A DNA stretch of 64,000 bases from Castanea sativa (GCF_040712315.1 NC_134019.1:36179873-36243872), one strand, 5' to 3'; numbered from the stretch's first letter, positions 11,239 to 22,808 are shown. Numbers and translations: made by a program. The notes: generated by a model from the sequence alone, not told the origin.

Positions 11239-13356
11239 TTAACTTGAAGTTGAATCACCCCCATAGGTAAGAGCGTCATCATAACCATTTCTCCTTAAAA
11301 AGTTAAGAATATTCTTTTGGACCTCTTCTTGCTTAGCTCGTGCCTCTTGGTCCCTAGCTCGCTCCTCTTGGTCCCTAGCTCTTGCCTCTTTGAGCTCAAT
11401 AATCTCATTTTCTAACCGTTGAATATACTCCACCGAGGAATTAGATGAGGCGGTGGTTACTAGAGAAGAGGAAGATCTCATGCCAAGTCCTTTTATAATA
11501 CCGGACTTCTTCTTAAAAACCAAGTTTGAGATCTCCTCTTGTGTAAGGGGAATTGCATTAGGATCTTGACAATGATCCTCTTGCACTTTGAGAATATTTT
11601 CCTATCATTTGAAAAAGAGAAACAAACAAACAATCACAACATTAATAATACATATGTTATAGTTTTACAATCATGATAGAGATGGAATGATAAGGATGGA
11701 ATGATATACATACATATGTCACTTCATCCTCATGGTGTATCCACATATTAGTATTTGGATTGAAATGAACATCTTTGAAGATTTTTGCCAATTCAGGAAC
11801 TTGGCCATCATTACTATTTGTCTGATTAATTAACATTCAAGTGTTAAATAGTTATACTTAATTAATCACAACATGTAATATACTAAAGTTTAAGAAAAAT
11901 GAAAAAATACGCACCTCCTCATCAACCCTAACAGCAAGTGCCTTTGTCCCGCATCTATGTTTGCCTGAAGTTTTCTTCCTATTTTCAGAGTTCTTTATTG
12001 ATTTTTCCTAATAAACAACATTCAAGATATCTATTAGATCATGAATAAAACAGTATATATTTACTTTATCTAAGTATTAATCTAATTAGTTTACAACATA
12101 ATATAGTAAACATTGGATAATAATAATATATGCATAAATAATTTACCAGCCAATCCTTATTGGTCCATCTTTTATCAATTAGTTCAGTCCACAACTCAAG
12201 TTTGGCATTCTTTGGCGGGTGGCTTCTTGCATAGTCAGCACCATGAGATTGTACGAGCTTTTTATAAGCTTGATGCAACTTGTAGGAGCTAGAACTCAAT
12301 AATCTTCCACATTTTGTATTTAATGTTTTCGTTACCAAGTTGGAATCCCCTAGTAGCTCAAACTGATCCTGTAAAATGAAGTGTATATGTATTATAAAAA
12401 TACTATTATATGAATTTAATATGCTTAATGACAACAAAGACGAGTTAGACGTTATCAATGTAAATTTACCGCGATATTTTGAAGCACCACATCTCTAGTA
12501 GCAGCATCAACATTTTTCCAATTTTTCACGTTGTAACTAGACAAATTACTTCGCACTTGTAAACCAATTTGATTGACAAGCTTGCACGCATTCTTCCCAA
12601 CAGGAGCATCATATTCTGCAGCTATACGTATTGGCAACTTACCATTTTTTTCAACAAGTGCCCGTACTGCTATACCACGTGTTGTTCCACGGGTATTTCT
12701 GCTAGCAGATCCTATTTAAACATTATTAATGTTAAGAAATTATGCATTCCATGTATATTATAACTAAATTAAGTGAAGTATAATCTCAATAGTAAAAACA
12801 GGGTGCAGTTGTAATTAAGTATGTTCTATGTAATTACCAGTTGTGCTAGTTAATGCGCCAGTAGTCTGCACCTCCGCACTAGAAGAACTTTGGATGGGAG
12901 GATCTGCTTCAGGAGGTGTTTCCGTAGATTGGACCGTAGATTGAACCACAGGGATAGATGCCTCACCTCGTGAGCATGTAAGTCGTCCTGGTGCCATCTG
13001 TAACTAACAAACATACATATAATGGAACAACAAAGTTATTACAAGTAATGGAACAATAAAATTATTATCATCTATTGTATCCTATGGAACATCTATTGTA
13101 CCTTATGGATTACAGAATTAGATGACTCATCATCATTGTCATCGTCACCAATAGGTGGTACACAATTATCATCTACCACAACACTAGCTCTACTTCTTTT
13201 CTCTTTTGCACAATTGGATTGAGCAGTATCCTTTAGAGAAGTTGAGATATGCTTCAATCCCAAAGCATCAATTCTCTCTTGGTTTTGCCTCATTTTATCC
13301 AATCTTGCCATCTCATACCTCGGTATGTTATGAGTGTATTTGGCCTTTTTGGGCAT
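11239..13356 (-). CDS. TNPA-like / Ptta-type (Transposase_24) CACTA second protein
   Basis: Several exons on the minus strand: 13356-about 13093 (MPKKAKYTHNIP start, then a basic and acidic stretch), about 12997-12838, about 12714-12471 (contains GKNACKLVNQIGLQVR, the GxNAxxLxxxxG block of this family), about 12368-12150 (KLHQAYKKLVQSHG through ELWTELIDKRW), about 12008-11915 (KKTSGKHRCGTKALAV), about 11819-11719 (VPELAKIFKDVHFNPN) and about 11600-11239 (ends in a charged RARDQE-rich coiled coil). This is the Transposase_24 type protein (PF03004), matching the role of En/Spm TNPA, which binds the subterminal repeats of its own element. I see no stop codon inside the exons named, so it may be intact. 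Exon borders are approximate, judged from GT/AG sites and family pattern. It follows the transposase on the same strand. Confidence 0.75.
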
Positions 13357-13620
13357 TTTTTGAAACTATGCATTTTTCAAAATAAGTACAAAACATCTCA
13401 ATAACAATTACTACTAACTTTATATATCATAGTCTACGCCATTATCCATATCAAGCAATTCACAAGTGTAAAATTTGAACACAATTACTACTAACTCAAC
13501 ACAACAAATGGTCACATCAATATCCATATCAAGTTCAAGATAAGTACAAAACAATTGCTACTTAGACAAGCATAAAACTTTAAGATAAGCACACAACATT
13601 TGAGACAATTGTTATGAACT

Positions 13621-16600
13621 CTACATATCATAATCCATATCAAGATCAACATCAGGTATGTCATGCTCTTCATTTTGATTAGCATCTCTTGAAGTTCCAC
13701 CTTCAAGAACAACCTCAGTTTCAACATCACCCATATAATAGTCAATAATATTGTCCTCAACATTGATAGAGACAACATCAACAATCGCTTCTTGTTGAAA
13801 TGCGTCACTATCTTCTGTATTATCATTGGATTCTCCACCCCCGACTTCCGGGACATCAAACACTCCCCTATGTTGGATGGATTGCACAATTTTCCAAAGT
13901 TCACCCAATTTGGTATCTTGAAGGTAAAAAACTTGTCTCGCTTGACTAGGAAGTATAAAAGGGTCATTTTCATACCACCGACTTGTAACATCAATGCTTG
14001 TGCAGTGTGCATCGGTTCTTATCGTTCTCCTTCGACCATTGGTACCAGTATTGTACCATTCACACTGGAACAAAACAACTTTATGGCGAACCACATACTC
14101 CAATTCCCAAATTTTGCACACATGACCATAGAAGTCGTGCATTTCTCCCTCATGGTCCCCTTCGGTACATACACCACTATTTTGGGTTACACGACGATTG
14201 TCTAGGTCCCTTGTATGGAATTTTACACCATTGACCATACAAACTGTGTACTCCTTCACATGCGGCTTAGGACCATTTGCTAATGACCATAACTCTTTAG
14301 TAGCTTCTGGTGACTCGTTAACCTTCAATCTATTCATCTATAATGACATACAACAAGTGATATTAATTAGTAATAAGTAATGACGAAACTATTTAAATGT
14401 TTAATTTTTATTAGTGTGTAATTAAATTTCAAATGTCTTGCACGTTCTCTAAACCACTTGGGAAACTCTTGTCGTTGGATTTGAGTTATGGCTTCTCCAG
14501 TAGGATTATGCAATGTACTTTTGTGTTCACTGTTAAAAATAAGGTGATTTATTTTTAGCTAAGCATTGCAGATAATATTCAAAACTTAATCAAACAATAC
14601 ATACATATGAAATCACATACTTTAAATAAGGCTCTAGCTCAGGACTATTGTACAATAAGTACCAATGAGCAGTATCAAGCAATGCACGAGACAAGTTGAC
14701 ATCATTCCGCCTACCACCTGTAGGTCGGGCACTCTGTGAAAAAACTATCAATCCTTCACTAAATTCACCAAAATCTTCATTTCTTTCTCTTCGATTATGC
14801 ACAGTTTCGATCCCATCAATATACAAAGACCAGTTGTTAATACATTCTTTGAGAATGTAAGCCTCTGCAATCAAACCTTCTGGTCGAGCTTGATTCGAAA
14901 CGTATCTTTTCAATTTTCCAAGGTACCTACGAGGAAAAAATACACACATTATGTGATTTTATACCACGTGGAAAAGATACAATTGATGGATGCATTAAAG
15001 GGTCTAATTACCTTTCAATTTGGTACATCCACCGATATTGTACCGGGCCTCCTAGAATTGCTTCTCGAGGCAAGTGAACAGCAAGGTGGACCATAACATC
15101 AAAGAATGCTGGAGGAAAGAACCTCTCAAACTTGCATAGTATAAGAACTATACGTTCTTCTAGTTTCTCCAATTCACTCCTCTTTAGGGTCCTTGAGCAT
15201 AAGTCTTGAAAGAAGCTGCCCAACTCAAACAATACAATACTAATATCTTTATGTGCAAACCCTCGCAACCCAATTGGAAGAATTCGTTGTAGTAGCACAT
15301 GACAGTCGTGGCTTTTCAAACCAGATAATCTACCATTTTTTGCATTCATTGACCTTGATATGTTGGCTGCATAGCCATCTGGATACTTGACTGATTTCAA
15401 AAAGTCATAGAAACCATCCCTTTCATTTGGGCTTAATGAAAAAAAAGCTCGAGGCTTGTCATATGATCCATCAGGACGTTGTTTCAAATGCAACGTGTGC
15501 CTAAAGTTCATATTTTGCAAGTCTATCCGTGCCTTGTCAGTATCCTTGTTTCTCCCCTCAATGCCTAACAAAGTTCCGTAAATACTCTCACTAATGTTCT
15601 TCTCCACATGCATGACATCAATGTTGTTCTTCTCCTAAGCTTATACAAAATACTTACCTTTGACCAATTTGGCTCCCCAATGAGTTGTCTCTTCTTAGTA
15701 CTTGGATGCTTTCCTAAAATTATATTTGGCATTCTATCTAATTGCTCTTGTATCTTTCCCACTTGTAACTCTAAAGATCTCTTCCGTTTCTCCGATAAAT
15801 CATTATGCAACCGACTATGTCTCCAACGATGTTCCATAGGCAAATAAGCTCGATGGTTAATGAATCCAATTTTACTTTCCAAAGCTTCTGAATATGGTTC
15901 ATCGTTGCAAGCGTAACAAGAATGATAACCCTTTGTCCTCCACCCAGACACGTTACCAAATCCAGGATAATCATGTATTGTCCACAACAACGTTGCACGC
16001 ATTTGAAAATGCTCTTTACTATAAGCATCATAAATTTCTACACCTTCTTCCCACAACTCCTTCAACTCGTCAACCAATGGTTTCAAGTAAGTATCAATCT
16101 CATTTCCTGGTTGATAGGGACTAGGAATAAGCAAGGACAACATAAAATATGGCTCCTTCATAACCAGCCAAGGAGGTAGATTATAGGGGATAAGTATGAC
16201 AGGCCACATACTATAGTTGTTGTTCATATTCCCAAAAGGGTTAAATCCATCTGTAGCCAACCCCAACCTTACATTGCGAGGTTCGAGGGCAAAATCAGGA
16301 TGTTGCAAATCAAACTCCTTCCACTCCTCACTATCAGCCGGATGCCTCATTATCCCATCATCCACTCATTTCTTTATATACCATCTCATGTCCTTAGCTC
16401 TTTGGTCTGACATGTACAATCTCCTCAATCTCGGTGTCAACGGGAAGTAACGCAATACCTTATGAGGAATCTTTTTACCTCGGGCACGTGTATCCTTGTA
16501 CCTAGGCGTCTCACACACCGGACATTTATCAAGGTTTTCATTTTCCTTCCAAAATAGTGCACAATCATTTTTGCATGCATCTATATGCTCATATGACATG

Positions 16601-17196
16601 CCCAAATCACGTAATATCTTATTTGCTTCATAAGTTGACCTTGGAACCAAGTTATCTTTTGGTAAAACCTTTGTCAGCAATTCTAGCATCATATCAAGTC
16701 CCTTATTACTCAAGTTGGTCATTACCTTCACATTCAACATCTCAATAACAAACTTCAAGATACTATAATCAGTGCAACCCGGATACAACTCACGCTTTGC
16801 ATCTTTCTCAAGTTTGTCAAAATGACGCACCTCCTCATCTTCGGTTGCATTTCTTGGTTCCCCTCTAATTCGATCACCTACTAAGGCATTGATACCACCC
16901 ATATGATCACCATCCGACATTTCATTATCATGAATGTTCTCGTTCAATACACGAGGTTCTCCATGATTATACCAATTAACGTAGGATTGCATAATCCCAC
17001 GATGAAGCAAATGGATACGCACAATTTGAAGAGATTGTCGATAGCAATTCACGCAGTGAATACACGGACACGGAATATTACCACTCAAGTCCACAACCGA
17101 TCTTGCAAAATTAATAAATGTATTGACTCCTTCAATATATGGACGACTTAATCTGCCATCAGGTGTCTTAGCCATTGGCATCCAACTTTTATCCAT
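13621..17196 (-). pseudogene. TNP2-like CACTA transposase, disrupted
   Basis: The start MDKSWMPMAKTPDGRLS is the usual beginning of the transposase-associated domain (PF13963; CPCIHCVNC zinc-type cysteines follow). Next come the tnp2/Transposase_21 core (GLATDGFNPFGN, MWPVILIPYNLPPW, CYACNDEPY), DUF4218 (VHLAVHLPREAILGGPV, RYLGKLKRYVSNQARPEG) and DUF4216 (DFYGHVCKIWELEY, KVVLFQCEWYNT, SQARQVFYL), ending MDYDM. Main exons: 17196-15658, 15634-15012, 14936-about 14630, 14529-about 14425 and about 14337-13621. Two lesions are visible. A TGA at 16366-16368 interrupts the same frame between RWYIKK and VDDGIMRHPADS. A frame break near 15635-15657 falls where the family has a SIFxxLPYW segment, and about 15 residues are missing there. 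The 23-bp piece at that break is bounded by GT and AG and its removal restores the frame, but it is far too short for a normal plant intron. Confidence 0.88.
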
Positions 17197-17320
17197 GTTT
17201 GACTAGAATAAGGTAAATGCTACTTTAGTAAAATAAGAATAACTCATGCATAATGTATTCTAACATCTAAGACTATAAGCTACTTAGATAAAGTTTTATC
17301 TTATTCATGAATGCACAAGT

Positions 17321-18080
17321 ATTGAAATCAAATAAAATACTATTCATCTAAGTCTAATCAACAATACTCATTAACATTTGCAAGAAATGAAAAACACTCC
17401 CAATATTAGTTTAACCCACCTTATAATACCATGCAAGCCACCCGCTTGCTCCAACACAACATACCACCACAAAACCAATCACAAACATCACAAGTATAGA
17501 GTTTTACAAATATTGAAATCAAATAAAATACTATTCATCACATCTAATCAACAATACTCACTAACATTTGCAAGAAATGAAAAACACTCCCAATATTAGT
17601 TTAACCCACCTTATAACATCATGCAAGTCACCCGTTTGCTCCAACACAACATACCACCACAAAACCAATCACAAACATCACAAGTATAGAGTTTTACAAA
17701 TATTGAAATTAAATAAAATACTATTCATCACATCTAATCAACAATACTCATTAACATTTGCAAGAAATGAAAAACACTCCCAATATTAGTTTAACCCACC
17801 TTATAACACCATGCAAGCCACCCGCTTGCTCCAACACAACATACCACCACAAAACCAATCACAAACATCACAAGTATAGAGTTTTACAAGTATTTAAATC
17901 AAATAAAATACTATTCATCACATCTAATCAACAATACTCATTAACATTTGCAAGAAATGAAAAACACTCTCAATATTAGTTTAACCCACCTTATAACACC
18001 ATGCAAGCCACCCGCTTGCTCCAACACAACATACCACCACAAATCCAATTTCCAACATCACACGTATAAAGTTTTATAAG
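17321..18080. repeat. Four tandem copies of a 190-bp repeat upstream of TNP2
   Basis: Units start near 17321, 17511, 17701 and 17891; the period is exactly 190 bp for the first three steps. Copies differ at only a few positions, except that the fourth degrades near its end. They sit just 5' of the transposase start on the minus strand, where the element's promoter or leader should be. The repeat is C- and A-rich on the plus strand and holds no domain-like frame. Confidence 0.95.
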
Positions 18081-19540
18081 GTTTTCTACTAAAATTTACT
18101 TACTTTGCTCAAGCTAAGCTTACAACTTTTAGAAAAAATCCAAAGTTATTGCAAACAATGTGTATTTAACCTGCAAAAGAAAAGTTAAATTTATAAGTAC
18201 TTCAATCTTGAAAATGATCCTCTCATAATAAAAAGAAGTAAAGGCACTAGGCCATGAGTGATCAATCACTAGTTTTTGCCAAAGGGACACTTACTGTTGA
18301 AATGCTTTCCTGCAGAAAGAGAAACAAAATTGAAAATTGAGGAACACAAACAATAATGTAAAATAACTAACTAAACCATAAAACAATAATCTGCCTTTAT
18401 CAAAGTGAAGACCCAAAACTGAGACCCAAAAACATTTCACAACAATTTCAGCTAACCCAAAAAGGGTACCATCAAAGTCACCAAAATGCTAAAACAATCA
18501 CCATTCCACAACCACAACCACCATTCCAGTTCACAAACAACAACAGCACAGCCCTCATCCAAAACAATCTATACAAAATGAGAACGGTCTCTATTCAAAC
18601 TTAGACAAACCGTCCCACCACAAAGAACAAATCTCAAACAGAAAATATTGACTAAATTTATTCAGTGTTTCAGCCATCAAACAGAATCATCCACTCTCCT
18701 AAGTCTAATTCTTTCAATTTATCAGCTTAGTTAACACAGCTCCACCTTTTTGAAAATAGAATTGCTTACCCAAACAAAAAGACAAAGGAGAGTCCTTTAA
18801 CTATCTAATTAACAATCTAACATCATAGTCATACATCTAAATTTTCCATGTTCACTCAAGAACCAAAGAGAGATTGGATTAAAAGTGATCCTAATTCCAT
18901 AAGAATTTTTCCCACATAGTGATTCTCTAATCATATAACAATCATGTAATCATTGAAAAGAATAAGATAATTAACTGAGATCATACGAATAATCATCAAC
19001 CATCGCAGAAAACAACCACAGTACAGGTAATTGATGGGCTTTTCACCCCTGAAGGCAGAGTTTGGTTCCATTCCACTCATGAAGTTCAAAAACAACCACA
19101 GAACTAAACAATCGGTAAATAACTCAAAAAAAAAAAACACACAAATGGAAATAAGAACACACAACTTGAAATTTAAAATTCACACCCATATCTAATCTCA
19201 CAACCTGTAAGTAAAAAAAGCTAATCAAAGGAAATTACTTTTAGTTTAATAATTACTAATCTTTGTTCAGCAAAAAGAGTAACTCACATTCTTATCAATA
19301 TCAAAACGAAAACAAAAATGCAAATATACCTAAAACAAAGCATTGGCTATAACTCTGTGAGCTACAAAAACTGAACTATAGAAGTAAACAAATTATTATT
19401 ATTATTATTTCTAAAACTTGAAAAAAAAAAAAAGGAAAAAGAAAACATCAAGCAGAAAAATTAACATCAAGCATTTAGAAACAAAAATTAACAAAAAAAA
19501 TTAACTCAAAAAGGAAAAAAAGAAAAAGAAAAATACCTGG
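18081..19540. other. Non-coding interior of the CACTA element
   Basis: No recognisable frame on either strand. It lies between the 190-bp tandem array and the CG-rich array, in the presumed 5' leader of the element. It includes an ATT run near 19392-19409 and A-rich stretches. Confidence 0.6.
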
Positions 19541-19940
19541 AAGCGTCGTGACTGAAGCGTCGCCGGAAGCGTCGCCGGATGGTGCGAACTGAAGCGTCGC
19601 CGGCGTCTGAATCGTCGCGATGGGCACCAAATCGGCGACGAATGGGAACCGTCGCCGGTAGAACTGAAGCGTCGCCGATCCGAGATAACTGAAGCGTCAC
19701 CAATCTGAAAGAACTGAGCGTCACCGATCTGAAAAAACTGAAGCGTCGCCGATCCGTTAGAACTGAAGCGTCGCCGATCCAACTGAAGCGTCGCCGATCC
19801 TTCAGTCGCTGATCCGATAGAACTGAAGCGTCGCCGATAGAACTGAAGCATCGCCGTCGCCGATAGAACCGTCGCCGTTGCCTATAGGAACCTTCGCCGT
19901 CGCCGATAGGAACCGTCACCGTCGCCGTCGCTGATTGTGT
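19541..19940. repeat. CG-rich minisatellite of about 20-bp units in the CACTA 5' region
   Basis: Many degenerate units of the form GAACTGAAGCGTCGCCGATC, more than 15 copies counting variants, in a block far richer in G, C and CG dinucleotides than the rest of the window. Open frames exist through it on the minus strand only because the units rarely make stops; they give arginine- and serine-rich strings that I do not take as protein. Its place, just inside the subterminal repeats at the 5' side of the transposase gene, matches where En/Spm elements have a CG-rich control region. Confidence 0.9.
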
Positions 19941-20039
19941 GTTGATCTGATGGTTCAGTGTTTTTGGTCTGAAGGTTCTTTGGTGTGGGAGGCTTTTGGG
20001 AGCTAAAATAAAAGAGAGAAATGACAAAATAAGAGGCTT

Positions 20040-20480
20040 AAGTGATCTAATATCCTTAGGTCTTTAGCGACGAACCTTTTCTGTCGCTAATGCCTACTTC
20101 GTCGTCGCTAAAGGTATCAAGTTTTTATGCTTTGTTAAGGTTTTTAGTGACGAAATTCATATTTCGTCACTAAAGCATACTTTTAGTGACGAATTGTGAT
20201 TTCGTCACTAAAAATATGTAAGTGCAAAACCTACAGTGACGAAATATTTCGTCACTAAAAATTTCAACTTTTAGTGACGAAATATTTCGTCACTATAGAT
20301 TAATTAAACTCGCGCCAAAGTTTCCCTCCCCTGGCGCCCATTTTTCAGATCACAATAGTGACGAAATTTATTTTTCGTCACTAAATGTTATAATTTTTTT
20401 CAGCTTTAGTGACGAAATGCATATTTCGTCACTAAAGCTGTATTTTTAGCGACGAAAAATATTTCCTCACTAATTTTCAT
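20040..20480. repeat. Right subterminal palindromic repeat array
   Basis: At least eight palindromic units of the TTTAGTGACGAAA / TTCGTCACTAAA type, the same as in the left array. The first units (20060-20110) are variants with GCGACGAA and TCGTCGCT. This is the end closest to the transposase promoter. Confidence 0.85.
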
Positions 20481-20506
20481 CACTAAAAATACATTTTGTT
20501 ATAGTG
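20481..20506 (-). repeat. CACTA right terminal inverted repeat
   Basis: Reverse complement starts CACTATAACAAAATG and pairs with 10278-10303 at 25 of 26 positions. GTT follows immediately, repeating the GTT on the left side. Confidence 0.93.
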
Positions 20507-21050
20507 GTTTGACCTTGTAAATATACAAGAAAACTTTTTTTTTTTTTCATAATGAAAACGGATCATGTTTAGAATGAAACAACTTTTTTTAACCAAGCCC
20601 AATAATTCTCCAAAAAAAAAAAAGATCCTCTAACTATAACCTTATCAAATTTTAGGAATTTTATAAAAACACATCCTATTTATATTCAAAAAACCAAATT
20701 TTCTTATCATGAGTTTAAACAAATGGATCAAATCAAGTCGACTTAATCACACTTACCATTTTCTCAAAGTAAAAAAAATAAAAATAAAAAGTCAACTTAA
20801 ACAAAAATTGAACATCTAAAATACTATTTAATCAATTTTATGCATTATTAATAATTTTTTATACAAAATAAAATAACGTTTGAAGAGAGAAAAAAAAAAA
20901 GAGGCATACTACTTTGTTAATAGATACTTTACCTTTTTGTGCAACAAAAATTAAAAGGTAGAAATATTTTAATAATTTGATTGAGTTTGAGTTGATGTAA
21001 AAACTGAAACATTCCCATGGCCAATTTAAAAATGTGAACCCTATCACACC
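20507..21050. other. Spacer between the two CACTA elements
   Basis: A/T-rich with several A and T runs; no coding region seen. It starts with the right GTT target duplication and ends where TGCGGCTATAG-type subterminal repeats begin. Confidence 0.5.
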
Positions 21051-21500
21051 TCAACCACCATAGCTGCATTTTTTTAGGCCACATTTACAACCGTGGCCTA
21101 AAACCCATGACTATAGGCTTGAGGGGTCTATGGCCGCATTTTTGTAAATGCGGCTATAGGCCAAGACCAATGGCTACATTTTTATAAATGTGGCTATAGG
21201 ACATACTATAGCCGCATTTTTCAAAAGCAGCTATAGGTGCAAGCTATAGCTGCGTTTTTTAAATGTGGCTATAGGGGACATCTATAGCCGTGTTTAAAAA
21301 TGTGGCTATAAGTCACTTGTTTCCACTTCGAAGACATATTTTAGCCGTGTTCTATAGGTGACAACTATAGCTGCGTTTTTTAAATGTGGTTATATCTATC
21401 ACGTATAGCTGTGTTTTAAAAACACAGCTATAACCTTTTTTTTCTAGGTCATATGGCAAATGCATTTACAAATGCTGCTATAAGTTTTACAAACACTACT
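21051..21500. repeat. Left subterminal palindrome array (ATGCGGCTATAG type)
   Basis: About eight paired units in which CTATAGCCGCATTTTT faces AAATGCGGCTATAG, some decayed to TGTGGCTATAG. The pattern matches the array at 28965-29410. Confidence 0.8.
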
Positions 21501-21722
21501 ATAGAAAACCTATCACACACTAAATTTCCAGCTTGTTATTCTTGCAAAATTTCAGCTTGTTATTTGTTGCATGTAACAAAATAACAAGCTAGAATTTTGC
21601 AGGAATATCAAGCTAAAATTTTCTCAAACCTGTCACAATTTCAATCAATCTTTGAGGAATACGGGAAATTATCAAACTTTTAGGAATATGAAGTTCAATG
21701 CAGCAACAAAATGGAGGAAAGT

Positions 21723-21929
21723 TTAGGGTCCATTTGACAAAAAAAAAGATGCAGCAAGCATCAACACATGATTTTGAGATACCTCAACTGCAAATATTAT
21801 GCACATGACTGTCTCTATCTCGGATGCTTCTAGGGGTGCCTTCCCATCTCCAAGCTCTTGTCTGCAAGTAGGGCATCGATTTTGTACCCTTGTTTTACAG
21901 GTAGAACACAGTGTACGTCCATAATGGCA
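21723..21929 (-). pseudogene. Captured SINA-type E3 ligase RING fragment
   Basis: On the minus strand, right after an intron-like acceptor (TATTTTTGCAG), the frame reads CHYGRTLCSTCKTRVQNRCP then TCRQELGD. This is the second half of the RING finger of SEVEN IN ABSENTIA (SINAT) ubiquitin ligases, whose usual form is NGHTLCSxCKxRVxNRCPTCRxELGx. The C and H zinc ligands visible are kept, except that the HTLC histidine is R here. The first half of the RING and the TRAF-like substrate-binding domain are absent, and the sequence after ELGD does not resemble the family. The exon begins at a place where SINAT genes have an intron. It is best read as a genomic fragment picked up by the transposon, not a working ligase. 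Confidence 0.75.
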
Positions 21930-22199
21930 CTGCAAAAATATAAAGGCAGCAATCAGCTGTTTCGAACCAAGTAGAGAACTAAGAAGAACATAAATTACTT
22001 CATATAAAGAAAACCTTGACTTCCAAATTTGAATGCTATGATCAGAATATACAGCAGCTATAGACACTCTTAAAAACAAGATTAGTGAAGTTTGACAACT
22101 TTTCAGCACTACCAGATGCGATCTTATATAGCTTCTATACTTTCAATTGTAACCAACTTAGCAAACTATTTTCTTTTCTCTTTTATCATTCTAATCACC

Positions 22200-22650
22200 T
22201 AAGAACACTCGAACTTCGCTAGGAAACAAACTCATCAAAAGCACCACATACTCAAAAGCAATGCAAATTCCATAGAATTCCCAATTCATGTTTCTTCCTA
22301 AACAACTAAGCATACTCGTCTTTTCTTTTTTTATAATTCTAACCAACTAGGAAGAGTCTATAACTTCACTCAGAAACAAACTCATCAAAAGCAATACAAA
22401 ATTCCATAGAATATCCAATTCATGTATCTCCCTAAACAATTTAGCAAGCATATACTTCACTCTTCACTCAGAAACAAACCCATGAAAAACATCATACACT
22501 CAAAAGCAATATAAATTTCATATCATTCCCAATGCATGTCTCTTCCTAGATAACTTAGCAAGTATAAACTTCGCTCACACTCTTAAACAAGCCCACTCGA
22601 AAGCAATACAAATTCCATTGAATATCCATTTCATGTTTTTCCTAAACAAC
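22200..22650. repeat. Degenerate tandem repeats of about 110 bp between the captured fragments
   Basis: Four diverged copies, each recognisable by AACAAACTCATCAAAAGCA, AAATTCCATAGAAT, CAATTCATGT and TCCTAAACAACTTAGCAAG-like blocks in the same order. Together with the flanking splice-like sites they probably lie in an intron acquired with, or formed around, the captured gene pieces. Confidence 0.75.
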
Positions 22651-22684
22651 AACAAAAATAAATCTTTTAAAAGTGCTGATATAC

Positions 22685-22808
22685 CTGCAACTTGTCAAGG
22701 TACTGAGATTGACCATGTCCTCTCTTAATAGTCCCAGTGCACTCCAAAAGCCTGTCAGCAAGCATAGACTTGCCATGATCAACATAAATGATAATGGAAA
22801 AATTCCTA
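22685..22808 (-). pseudogene. Captured GUF1/LepA (EF4) GTPase exon fragment
   Basis: The minus-strand frame reads [20 protein letters not shown], then [13 protein letters not shown] and QYLDKLQ, followed directly by a splice donor (CAG/GTATAT). This is the first GTPase block of translation factor GUF1/LepA, normally IAHVDHGKSTLADRLLE, with a family intron expected just after the LDKLQ. The P-loop GKST has become GKSM, losing the Thr/Ser that binds magnesium, and the remaining GTPase motifs are not present nearby. Only about 40 codons are kept. The presence of an exon-intron border indicates capture of genomic DNA rather than of a cDNA. It lies in the same orientation as the element's own genes and the SINA piece. 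Confidence 0.8.

Larger units (their letters stand above)
10278..20506 (-). mobile_element. Complete CACTA (En/Spm) DNA transposon, 10,229 bp
   Basis: The element begins with CACTACAACAAAATG and ends with CATTTTGTTATAGTG. The two ends match as inverted repeats over 26 bp with a single difference. It is flanked by a direct duplication of GTT (10275-10277 and 20507-20509), the 3-bp target duplication typical of this superfamily. Both ends carry clusters of palindromic TTTAGTGACGAAA subterminal repeats. Inside, on the minus strand, are a TNP2-type transposase (17196-13621) followed by a TNPA-type gene (13356-11239), the usual En/Spm order. The transposase has at least two disabling changes, so the copy is probably non-autonomous, but the intact ends mean it could still be moved by an active relative. 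Confidence 0.93.

Noticed and set aside
13792..14205. 137-codon plus-strand frame opposite the transposase
   Set aside because: It is the shadow of the DUF4216 exon of TNP2, which has clear family motifs on the minus strand.
17378..17979. Three repeated 73-codon plus-strand frames
   Set aside because: They are identical because they lie in the 190-bp tandem repeats; each ends and restarts in the repeat, and none resembles a protein family.
19506..20027. Long minus-strand frame of 173 codons, Arg/Ser-rich
   Set aside because: It runs through the CG-rich minisatellite; its openness follows from the repeat unit having few stops, and two different frames are open over the same repeats.
21051..21065. 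Left terminus of the second CACTA element
   Set aside because: No CACTACAAAAC-like end or matching 3-bp target duplication to pair with 29411-29425 could be found, so the left boundary is given only from the subterminal repeats.
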